Below, in pieces: positions 1 through 42,100 of a stretch of DNA of 64,000 bases. The notes below the pieces were generated by a model, which was given only the letters and a program-made list of their open reading frames with translations, was not told the origin of the DNA and did no database searches. The position numbers and the translations under genes are program-made. Location of the stretch: contig NC_061771.1 of assembly GCF_022458985.1 (NCBI RefSeq), forward strand, positions 13,121,001-13,185,000, given 5' to 3'. How positions within the stretch are numbered: the stretch's first letter is position 1; each line of letters starts with the position of its first letter. This stretch comes from Mugil cephalus. Taxonomy: Eukaryota; Chordata; Actinopteri; Mugiliformes; Mugilidae.

Positions 1-1430
1 AGAATTGCTACTTTTAAGGCAAACCTCGAAGGATAACGACCAATAAATTGTTGTTTTGTAATAATTACTGTCTAACAGTTTCCGTTTAAACAGGTCTTGT
101 GTTATTTAAAACAATACAACCATTAAACCCCACAATGGGCCGATGAAACGAATAATAACGGCCAATTAGTTATTCATAATAAAATAATTTTATTTTAATA
201 ACTGCACAGAAAAAGGCATATACACTACGAATACACTTAAACATTTTAATAAGATTATGGGCAACATATCCAAATGAAATGTCCTCTGATATTATCAAGT
301 CAAGACAATCACATCACATGAACAACTTTGAATGAATATTGTGATTTTTTTTTTTTTTTTTTTTTTATACTGATTTACAGTATCTAATCACAATGTAGCC
401 ATTTGATCATTTTAGACAACATGATGACTGTCCCACTGTGGACATGCTACTGAAGAAGAAATACACGTCACAACAAACTGAGTAAACATACTGTTTTTAA
501 CTGAGATCACCAATCAAACGTATAGTTTATTTTTATTTTACTTTTTAATTGTGCAACAAATGTTTTAATGGGTGAATAAATAAATTAAGACACCAAAACC
601 TATTCACATTTTAATGGGTTGTTTTTCAAATGTTAAACTGGTGTTAAGGTATAAAACTTAATACAATTAGATTATATTCATCCCTCACTTTAAATTAAAG
701 AGAATTCTTTGACATATTATAATTAATACCAGACAAGTTGATTAATCAGTTCCAATCCTAATGACCATAGTGAAGCCTTAAAATTAAACCTTACACCACA
801 TTCAGTATGCATAAAAAATATATAGGAATATTTTTTATTATCCATTTTCTCCATTTATTACGGATATTCGATTTCTATAAATGTTTCAGCTTAAATAAGA
901 AAATAAAATCAGTGTGTCTCTCAGAAATGTACAACTTAAGTGCTGCAGTATTCTGCACTTGAAAAGAGCAACGAAATGAATCCTTTAACCCTGAAGTTCT
1001 CTGGCAGGTGTCCACAAATACATCAGCAATGCACCGTTTTCTGCCAATTGGCACATTCTCGGCTTCTATTTCTCTTCCACTAAGTGCTTGTCTCCGTGCA
1101 GTAAACCATGCTATGCCTGGAAAAACCTAATACTTTCATTACACAAACTGGAATGCGCCAGGAACATATTAGGTATCTCTAACCAATCATCCCTTTTACT
1201 GAGATTGAAGACAACAAGTCATAATCTCTGGACTGGTATCAGAATATATTAAAGCATAGATAAAAGTAATGAAGACAAAATAATTACTAGAATATAAATC
1301 ATTCCACTTAGTGTCTGCTGCCAAGATGTGAAAGCATGTGATTTCCAGCAAGTCAGAAGACCTGCTTTATGCAAACAAACATCTCTAAACCAACAATCAT
1401 AGATTAGTCACTGTTGGTTGCAGTTCAGGG
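1..1430. other. AT-rich intergenic DNA, no gene seen
   Basis: No exon-like open frame, RNA gene or recognisable transposon protein was found. The stretch is strongly AT-rich, has a poly(T) run at about 347-366 and ends just before the likely serping1 leader exon. An octamer-like ATGCAAA lies near 1367, too weak to call a promoter element by itself. Confidence 0.6.
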
Positions 1431-1434
1431 CAGC

Positions 1435-1532
1435 AGACACACAGAGGTGGTGGGTGAAGTGAACACTGGGAGAGACACTGGTGGTAAAAACTGGAATCAT
1501 CACTGAAATTGGAGACTTGGAAATCAAGAGCT
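1435..1532 (+). other. serping1: candidate non-coding first exon of serping1
   Basis: The second exon begins exactly at the initiator ATG after a good acceptor, so transcription must start in an upstream leader exon, as in human SERPING1. A consensus donor (GTGAGT) follows base 1532, and the preceding 100 bases are less AT-rich than their surroundings. No TATA box is visible. The 5' limit is a guess. Confidence 0.35.
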
Positions 1533-1818
1533 GTGAGTTCTGTCATTTATTCTGTGTCCTTTATCAAATACAACCAACTTTACTGGCCTTATATTAAGCA
1601 ATAGTGTTTTAAATGTGTATATTTAATCTTTACATTTTTATGGGATTGATCTTTGGCTGAACGCATTGCAAACTGAGGCTACAATTGTGATAACTAATCA
1701 GTTTTAAAAGTTTTAATGCAGCAGGATATCAGCGCTTCAACAGATTGCGCCACATATTGATCTCCTCTCCGGCTTGGTGCCATATCCATTTTGAAATCCC
1801 GTTTCCCTCTCTTGGCAG

Positions 1819-1866
1819 ATGAGACGACAGGCCATACTTTGCCTCTTGCTGCAGCTCATTTTTGAG
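1819..1866 (+). CDS. serping1: serping1 coding exon 1 (signal peptide)
   Basis: The exon opens directly with ATG after a TTGGCAG acceptor and ends at a GTAAAA donor in phase 0. It encodes 16 residues, MRRQAILCLLLQLIFE, a basic start followed by a hydrophobic core typical of a secretory signal. Confidence 0.85.
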
Positions 1867-4800
1867 GTAAAACGTAGAGCCATGTCGTTGCAGCTCAGAC
1901 AGGCCTTCTTGACTCCTAAATCTGTTCGGCTTTTAACGTTTGATATCTGGTTCAGCTTTCCTCGTGCACGCGTCTCCGGGTGACACCTGGTTCTACTCTG
2001 GAGCTGCCCTGTCTCTCGTTTCAGTCCGACTTCGCTGCAGAAGAAATCAGCTGGAAATTCAATGGTCTTCTTGGGTTTCTGTTTTCAAACAGCATTTCAC
2101 AGACATACCCGCTCTTATGTGTATTTCATTTTAACATGATTTCATCTTCAACACAGGCGAAGATTTAAGTGTTGGTATTCAGTCACATGGCTCGGTCAGT
2201 ATTAAACAGAATGGGCTGGTCCTCTCCATATCCCCCGTAACTGCTGCCAACGAGGGCGGCTACGAGTGTTTGATAAAGGAGAGCAACATGGAGCTGGTAA
2301 GAGTGTACAACATCACAGTTGATGGTGAGACACACTTCTCTTTCATCATGAACACATGCATCTTTTATTAATACACAGATTGGCACAACACATTTTCCCT
2401 GATTGTTTCCTTCTTGTTTCTTCCTTCAGCACCTATTGCATATGCCATCAAAGTAACTGAAGGCACCAGCATTCGCCTCCCGTGCTATCTCCAACCTTCC
2501 ACTCAAGCCGAGGCCAATGCACTGTGGTTCAGAGTCACAGGTGCTGGTGGGAAAACACAGCTGAGTCTTGAAGAGGACTCCGCAGAGGATTTTCAGAGAA
2601 TGGAACAGCTTTATCCGAACGACCCCGATCAGACCATAATCATCAGAAATGTCGGCATGAAGGATACTGGGACTTACCAGTGTGAATCTACAGCGGGAGA
2701 GAAGCTCAGCACTGTGGATATCATTGTTGTGTGTAGGTTTCTCTGCGCTGAGATTTAATTACACTGAACTCAAACAGGAGACGGTTTAGAATGTGTTTAA
2801 AGATCCGTTCAACTTTGTTTCAGCTCCTCCCACCTCTCCTCCGTTCACGTGCTCCACCGACGCGTGGGAGCCCTGCCAGGACGAGAACAGCCGCACAGGG
2901 GGACCCATGCTGCAGGAGTCTGTCACAGAGTTTTCCATGAAGCTGTTTTCTTACTTAAGAGAAATATATCCAAACACCAACTTGCTCTTCTCCCCTGTCA
3001 GCATCGACGGGGCACTCTCCCATTTGTTGCTAGGTAGGGGAAAAAAAACAAGCATACATATGAACGGGAGCGTACCTATCTTCCCCGGGTCCCTAACCCT
3101 AACTCTTTTTTAAAAAAAGGGTCCTCCGTTCCCCAGTCACATACAAAGCGGGGAACACGGGACCCGGGGAAGATAGGGATGATCCCCATATGAACACGTT
3201 GGCTGACATGTGTTGTCAGTGCACGTGGGCAGAGTTTTGTTTTTATAATCGTACATATTTTCTCTTGGACTAGAGAAGAAATGAAGAGAGCATCAAGAGA
3301 TGGATGAATTTGGGAAAAGGGAAAAAAAAATACAACAGTAGTTGTCCTTTTGTCTTGAAAGCACAAGTAGGCAGGAAAAACAATGACTCATTCTCTAAAG
3401 ACCACTGCTCAACTTCGAAATGTCACAGAGGCTTTCTGTATCTGCACTGACTGTCAGACATATAATGCAGGCCTCTATACTGCTCTAAAGTGAATGTCTT
3501 TCTATATTAGGTCTAATTTTATATTGTCTTTCACCCTCAGGTGCGAGGGATGACACTCGCAGAGCCATTCAGCAGGCCCTCTGTGTGTCCCATGACTTCT
3601 ACTGTGTTCACTTCCAGATGAAGAAGCTGAGGGAGAAGTTGTCCGACTCCTTACAGATGGCCTCCCAGATCTTCTATAGCCCACGTACGACCGCTTCCAC
3701 AGTGTGAAGCGCATATTAATCCGGTGAAAGAACGATGAAAGAGAGTGGCGGTGAAACGATTTTCAGTGGCTCATGGCGGCTTCTCTGATCTCTCCCTCAG
3801 AAATGAACCTGAGTGAGTCCTTCAACAACCAGTCCATTGAGTTCTATGAGGCGAAGCCCATGAAGCTGCTGGAAACCAACGAGCAAAATACAGCCATGAT
3901 CAACAGCTGGGTGGCAAACAAGACCAAGAGTAAAATCACACATTTGGTTGACTCCGTATCACCCCTCACCCAGCTCATCCTGCTGAACGCCGTCTCCTTT
4001 AACGGTCGGTAAAGTGTGTGTGGTGGTAGTGTGTACACACAGGATTTAAAAGGAGTGTAAACTAAGCTGTGTGTGTATGTGTGTCAGGTCAGTGGAAGGT
4101 CAAGTTTAGGTCAAGAAAAGGCCTTTTCCAAAAGCTGGATGGTGATCTGGTGCCAGTGTCCTTGCTCTTTCATTCGAAATACCCCCTGAAAATGGGGTAT
4201 GTTGCTGAGCTTAAGGCACAGGTAAGGAGGATCTAGACTGCTATACTGATGAAGGCCTGTAGAGGGTGCTGCAGGAACACTAATAGTATGAACAATACTG
4301 AAACACAAATCAGGTTTTGTTTTATAACCTACCCTGAAGATGATAATCACCAGGATGTGACTAGCGTACATATGGAGATGCTATCAAGATGCTAATAGCA
4401 TGACACAGAACAGAAGTTAAACAAAGTTCATTTTAAAGCAGCACTATTAGAAACTATCTAATGTCCTGAAGAGTCGCTGAGTCCCACCACATGTCAGTAA
4501 ATGATGCTACACGAGTCAAAGATATTGGGATGAAAAGTCATAAAATTACAAGAAAAATGTATAAATGTAATGGCTCCTGCAATTTCTTTTATTATTATTT
4601 CCTATCTAGATAGGGAACAGTCTGTCATGTTGCGTCCCCGTGTCTCTACAGTCCCTCAAAAGACACACGACACTTTACACTGAAATGGCAGCCATTAAAG
4701 GGAGGGCTGAGGAAGGATGACTCAGTTGGTTGCAATCCACAACACCACTGTTGGATGTCATTCACTGATGCTTTAAGGGAAAAGTCTTTAATGGGCTTTA

Positions 4801-6144
4801 GGCCAAGGACCCCCAAAGATGTGTTGATGGAAAGATAACGTCTTCTGCCTCCATTTATCCCTTTACCAAAATATGTGGGTGTGTAGTATTTAAATAAATT
4901 TAAACTTGTGGGGGGAAAATAAAAAAAAAAAAAAACATATAGATATATATATATATATATAAATGAAGGAACTAAAGCAGCTTGTGTCAGAGGATTTCTG
5001 ACAGACTAGAACTGAAAATAGATCTCTTTTATTACAAATGTTTCCCAAGAATCCAGTCCCATGTGATCAAATTAGATATTCCAGTGTTTTCAGAAGGCAG
5101 GTGTTTATTTTATTTTGGCACTTTTCTGTCAGAAAATGTCCTTTTGTAGGTATTCTCAGAAGTATTTTAGAACTTTCCTGGAGAACAGTATGAATGCACT
5201 GATGACTCACCTTGCACCCTGGGGTGTACACTATTACTCTGCAAAACATGACATGCATTGTCAAATGTTCATGTCCTCCCGTCCCACTCGTCCATCTTCC
5301 CACCAACCTCTCAATTTAAACACAGGACATAAATCTGGGGAAACTAATAGTCTTAGTCGCGTCAAGTTTTCTGTCATAGTTTGTTGTGTATTTCACCAAC
5401 TGCTACCAATTAATTTGGCATCAATTTACAGCTTAAGGTACCAGTTCACCACAGTCGTGTTTTTGTGCATGTGAGCACTCTGCTACAGAGTAACTCCTGT
5501 ATATTTTATTTATTTATTTTCTAACCAAATTTTACCAACAGGTGGCGAAGTTTGCGCTCACTGGCAAAAGCAGCCTTTACATCATCCTGCCTCGCACCTA
5601 CAAACCGACCGACCTGCAACAGGTGGAGGACAAAATGACAGACGTGGCTGTATATCAAATGATAGAGGAGATGGAGAGAACAGAGGTTCAGCACGTAGAG
5701 GTCTCTCTGCCCAAAGTCAAGCTGGACGTACAGCCAGACATGAACATACTTCTTAAGAAATTAGGTTTGTGCGTCCTCCATCTTGCTCTTTATCAAAGTG
5801 TTATTTATCATCTTTCTGTGTCTGGTCCGAATGGATCCCCCCTGCCAGCATCGTCTGCAGTCCTAAACCACCCCCTCCTTTCCTTCTCCAAAACAGGACT
5901 GTCCTCTCTCTACGAGGGGGCCAACCTGTGCGGCCTCTACTCTGAGGACAGGCTGGTCCTGGATGAAGCCAAGCACAGAGCCTACTTTGAACTCAACGAG
6001 CAAGGGGTTGAGGCCGGCGCCGCCACCAGTTTGTCGTTCTCTCGCTCCTTCCCTACCTTCTCTGCCATGCGGCCTTTCATCCTGCTGCTGTGGAGCGACC
6101 AGGCTAACGTGCCGCTGTTTGTTGGCAGAGTGACCGAACCGTGA
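1819..6144 (+). CDS. serping1: plasma protease C1 inhibitor with two N-terminal Ig-like domains (ten coding exons)
   Basis: Secreted serpin that in the known family inactivates C1r, C1s, MASPs, kallikrein and factor XIIa by suicide inhibition. Splicing 1819-1866, 1956-2064, 2157-2324, 2430-2732, 2824-3033, 3541-3684, 3801-4004, 4088-4221, 5542-5764 and 5897-6144 keeps one frame and gives 596 residues (human about 500). Order: short signal peptide (1-17), Ig-like domain 1 (about 20-108), Ig-like domain 2 (about 110-209), linker with Cys219 and Cys227, serpin domain (about 235-596). Cys219/Cys227 and Cys301/Cys526 correspond to the four cysteines forming the two disulfides of the human protein. 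The serpin signatures LLFSPVSI, MINSWV, LILLNAV and NLCGL are evident. The reactive loop has the human length, with Arg564 at P1 and Ser565 at P1', so an active inhibitor is predicted. The Ig domains are the known fish architecture. The only doubtful junction is the donor of coding exon 2. Confidence 0.95.
1956..2064 (+). CDS. serping1: serping1 coding exon 2 (first half of Ig-like domain 1)
   Basis: Frame 0 after a TTCAG acceptor. It contains the Ig B-strand cysteine (LELPC) and the C-strand tryptophan (EISWKFNG). The donor placed after 2064 (GTCTTC) is poor but gives the sensible join FNG-EDLSVG. An alternative donor after 2118 (GTGTAT) keeps the same phase and would add 18 residues. Confidence 0.7.
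2157..2324 (+). CDS. serping1: serping1 coding exon 3 (second half of Ig-like domain 1)
   Basis: Acceptor ACACAG, donor GTGAGA, phase 1 at both ends. It contains the F-strand Ig motif GGYEC, preceded by the usual leucine-rich E strand (GLVLSISPV). Confidence 0.88.
2430..2732 (+). CDS. serping1: serping1 coding exon 4 (Ig-like domain 2)
   Basis: A single phase 1-1 exon holding a whole Ig fold, the usual exon form of Ig domains. The B-strand cysteine is in IRLPC, the C-strand tryptophan in ALWF and the F-strand motif is DTGTYQC. The donor is GTAGGT. Confidence 0.93.
2824..3033 (+). CDS. serping1: serping1 coding exon 5 (linker cysteines and serpin start)
   Basis: Phase 1-1 exon. It starts with a proline-rich linker, then the pair FTC/EPC equivalent to human C1-inhibitor Cys101 and Cys108, and the first serpin helix with the signature NLLFSPVSI. 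The donor is GTAGGG. Confidence 0.94.
3066..3186. mobile_element. 121-bp MITE with 28-bp terminal inverted repeats
   Basis: The element lies in the serping1 intron and is flanked by a perfect 9-bp direct repeat CATATGAAC (3057-3065 and 3187-3195), read as the target-site duplication. Its ends are inverted repeats of equal length: GGGA, a 5-bp block that differs, then a perfectly matching 19-bp arm CCTATCTTCCCCGGGTCCC (3075-3093 against 3159-3177). There is no coding capacity. A 9-bp duplication suits Mutator-like or Merlin-like DNA transposons; the superfamily is not resolved. Confidence 0.8.
3541..3684 (+). CDS. serping1: serping1 coding exon 6
   Basis: Phase 1-1 exon after TTTCACCCTCAG, donor GTACGA. 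It encodes the serpin segment with HDFYCVHF, whose Cys301 is the partner cysteine equivalent to human Cys183, and ends in SQIFYSP, matching human SQIFHSP. Cys294 is an additional cysteine. Confidence 0.95.
3801..4004 (+). CDS. serping1: serping1 coding exon 7
   Basis: Phase 1-1 exon after a CTCCCTCAG acceptor, donor GTCGGT. It encodes the serpin breach/shutter segment with INSWVANKTKSKI and LILLNAVSF, closely matching human INTWVAKNTNNKI and LVLLNAIYL. Confidence 0.95.
4088..4221 (+). CDS. serping1: serping1 coding exon 8
   Basis: Acceptor TGTGTCAG, donor GTAAGG, phase 1 to 0. It encodes GQWKVKF (human AKWKTTF) and the following beta strands up to ELKAQ. Confidence 0.93.
4222..5541 (+). other. 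large serping1 intron 8 with a repeat fragment
   Basis: No coding exon was found. About 4780-4935 carries a repeat fragment (GGCCAAGGACCCCCAAA followed by TGCCTCCATTTAT) whose reverse complement recurs at 19.45-19.90 kb. A poly(A) tract and a (TA)n run sit at about 4918-4962. Long frames at 5067-5474 on both strands have no recognisable motif. Confidence 0.6.
5542..5764 (+). CDS. serping1: serping1 coding exon 9
   Basis: Acceptor ACCAACAG, donor GTTTGT, phase 0 to 1. It encodes the serpin strands 2B/3B and helix with SLYIILPR (human SLVILVPQ) and VSLPKVKLD (human LTLPRIKVT). Confidence 0.96.
5897..6144 (+). CDS. serping1: serping1 last coding exon (reactive centre loop)
   Basis: Phase 1 acceptor CAAAACAG and stop TGA at 6142-6144. 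It holds NLCGLYSED, the hinge ELNEQGVEAGAATS, P1 Arg564 within SFSRS, and the C-terminal signature RPFILLLW...PLFVGRV. Loop length from the hinge to P1 equals that of human C1 inhibitor. The preceding 132-bp intron (5765-5896) happens to be open in frame. Confidence 0.97.
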
Positions 6145-6274
6145 GAGAAATAGAAGGAGGCCGGAAATCTAACAAATGTGAAGGAGCGCTATTGTTAACA
6201 TAGGCCGCTTCATATAACTGAAGTTATTATACAACTAATTATTACAGTCTACACTCTTCCTTTATCAAAAAATA

Positions 6275-6363
6275 AATAAATAAACATGAATAAAGTCAGA
6301 ATGAGTATGTTGTAGTAGTTGCTAAAGAGAGCGGGTGACCTGAGTGTGGAGCTGACGAATAAA
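6275..6363 (+). terminator. serping1: serping1 polyadenylation signals
   Basis: AATAAA occurs at 6275-6280, 6289-6294 and 6358-6363. The last is followed by CA-type cleavage candidates and a GT-rich stretch near 6390-6402, the normal downstream element, so the main 3' end is probably near 6380. Confidence 0.65.
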
Positions 6364-6435
6364 CACACGTACACTTCACATCTGCTGCCTGTCTTGTGTT
6401 GTTGAAGAATTAATCACTGTGTGGATCATTCAAAG

Positions 6436-9363
6436 GAGGACAGACGACCACTGAAACAGCTTCAGTTTATTTTTGCCAAGTTTTTACACAAACCCACCAC
6501 AGGATGGCAGCCATACTGTGCGATTGACATTGACAGTGACTACACGGGGAAGGGACTGCAATGGTGAATTCCCTCCTCGCTCCCACCTCAGCCGCTCATG
6601 CATCTTTACCACTGATATCAATTTAAGGAAGACAAGTGTCAAAGTCAATGACAGTAAAGGTTTTGTCGGTTAAAGCAATAGCTCGCCTGGTAAAGCACAG
6701 CAACTGAGCAAAAAATACCCTGAATCATCGTATTCACAAACAAACAAACACGCACACGGACTGGTAAGAGACCGAATGGACTGTAAACACATTGGCATTC
6801 AGAATGATCAGCTAAGGTTGCACTCTATTATACAAGCTGATGGCAATTGCTAAACATGCAGCTGTATTGCAGATAAAAATGATTACATAAGCAAAGCGGG
6901 GTCAATAGACGAGTCAGAAAAATTCTGAGGCTGTAAACAAAACCAACAGATCCAGAGAACAGGAATAAGCAACCAGCCAGACACAGATGTGATCTCTGTT
7001 TGATCACCGTCACCCGGCGTAGCCACAAACAAAGGACTGAGCTTTCCCAGAAACATATCTTTTCATGCCTGGATACCGTGATCACGTCTGGTTTGATTAT
7101 CTCACTGCTGACGTGCTGGGAGTTCTGATGTGCATAGAGAAGTACAGAATAAACCCACCATCCTCTCTCTCCCAACCCTCCCCCTGTAACCAAAACCGTG
7201 TTAGTTCCTAGCATTTATAATGTCCAAGCCCTTTTTTTTTTTTTTTCTTAAATGTTATTCTTCTTCTTTTTAATCCACCACTGAGGGATCCATCTTTTGC
7301 AGCAATCACACATCACACAAGGTTGCCGAAGGACGGCAAGAATATGAGCAGCCGGATCGATTCAACAGTTAGAAAACTCCCGGAGGCCACTGACCGATGG
7401 TGGGTGCGCTTTAGTGAACGGGTGTGCTGTCAGACATGTTCTTGACAGATGAACCAGGGCAGAGGGGGCCACATTTGATACACTAGGGAGGGGGGGAGGA
7501 ATTTAGACAACTGAGCGACAATTAAACACCACCAGTATGCAGAAATGTGCATAGAGACACCTAACACACATGGTAGGTTGATACGTGTCGATAACAAGGG
7601 AGACTGGACTTTCTTGAACAACATCTTCTGATTCAAACATTTTGGATGAGGAGAAAATTGTCTTCAAGGAAATTCAGCTGTCTTTGTTTTAGTTTTGTTT
7701 TAGGACAGTGTACTTTCTCAGTGTGTTGAATCACACTCTATTCTCGATGTATGCATTTCTGCTAACTGCACAGATTATCTCAGCAGAAAGTCCTTTGTGT
7801 TGAAAGACAGTGGACGTGGTCGTCCCTCATTCTACTGAGGATGAAATATACGCCGGCAGACCTGATATTTAATAGGTCTTCAGTGCGGGATGAATAGAGC
7901 GCTGTCTCCCTCTGATGGTTTATGTAAATTTCAGGCAAATTTCTTTTCTATATCTCTAGATCGTCATCAAGAGAGCGTCTGAGGGCATTTAATGTGAGTT
8001 ATGGTGAATCTTTCGAGCACTGGGCAGTGTGTTGGCATAAATTAAGACAACCGGACCAACCAGTGCAAGTCCCGTATTTTTAAAATGTGTGAACTTGCCC
8101 CGCAGGAAGGAAACGTTGCATCATCTGCGTCAGAAAGTGTTCACTCCCGAATCCATTTGAAATCTGTGGAAGTACAAGCGGCACCTCCAAAAGCAATATC
8201 CTCACTGCCTGCAGCAGACGCGACTTCAGGCTTTTCATCAGGAAAGTCAAAGGGAGCAGTCGGAGGTTATGTATCGAGGTGCTTCCCTTCTTAGAGGCGC
8301 TCTACGACTGTCTGGTAAACGAGAGACGGGGGGGGGGTTTAGGCCTGACACACGTGACAGACATCTTGTCAGTGTCCAGCCAGGATCACGTACAACACTG
8401 AGGCCTGAGGCGGCACCAGAGATTTTCTCTCTCTCGTGTGCGTCTTTCTTTGTCCTTTATTAATATTTCTCCACACCTCTGTGCTTCCGAAGTCAGATGG
8501 AGACATTTTGAACGGGGCTCGAGGTGAATACAGATAGACACACATTGCACAGACTGAAAATGTAGGCACTCATATTCTCATAGCCCTCATGCACGCAACA
8601 CAAACACACACACAGATGCAGACACATTACAGTCTGATATGAAGGTGGATAGATCACCACTGTCACTGACAGGCAATGAAAAGACAGAAGAACAAGAAAC
8701 ACTGAAAAGGTAAAGGTACGAATCCACCAAATGGATCATTTTGTGCTTTATAATACGGTGTCATTTTGCATCAGACCGACTGCTAAGATAGAGACTTTTT
8801 CTCAGGACGGAATCATTCTTTTCTATTTGTCTTATTTGTTTCTTTTTTTTTTTTCTTTTTTTTTTCTCACTCTTGTCACTATGTACCACATTATGAGTCA
8901 CAAGGGTGCACGTGCTGCCGGGCACTTTCACTGAATGAACTCTGACTACATTAGTCTCAAATCTGTGTCGTTAAGTGTAAATTTGAATGAACATGAGCAA
9001 CGTCCACAATACATTAAGCTCTAAAGCACAGTTTTGTGAGTATTGTTTTGTTACGTCAACACTTAATGAGGACATCGTCACAATTTGGTTCACCTGGGAA
9101 AAAAATCTAAATAAAAAAACGTAATCAGATTACACCTTATTACCGCCACTAATATTAGTATGAATGTCATATACTAATACTTTGTGCTGTATTTACTGGC
9201 ATTATATGACAGATTTTCAACATTATTGTTATTGCATGTTTAATCCTTTGTTCTCATTACTGCTTTGCTTGGACTCGGTTATCAACCATCGCTCGGTGAG
9301 ACGAATACGTGTGTGTTAGTGCATTTGTGTGTGTATATGTGTGCGTAAAATGTCTTGTGTGAT
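6436..9363 (-). other. doc2d: probable 3' UTR of doc2d
   Basis: From the doc2d stop codon at 9364-9366 down to about 6440 on the - strand there is no recognisable transposon and no exon of another gene. A canonical AATAAA on the - strand sits at 6466-6471, with an alternative at 8456-8461. A single unspliced 3' UTR of up to 2.9 kb is inferred. Homopolymer runs lie at about 7233-7248 and 8841-8866. Confidence 0.5.
6466..6471 (-). terminator. doc2d: candidate distal doc2d polyadenylation signal
   Basis: AATAAA read on the - strand, in the context GCAAAAATAAACTG. It would place the doc2d transcript end at about 6440-6455, facing the serping1 3' end. Confidence 0.45.
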
Positions 9364-42100
<32,737 letters not shown>

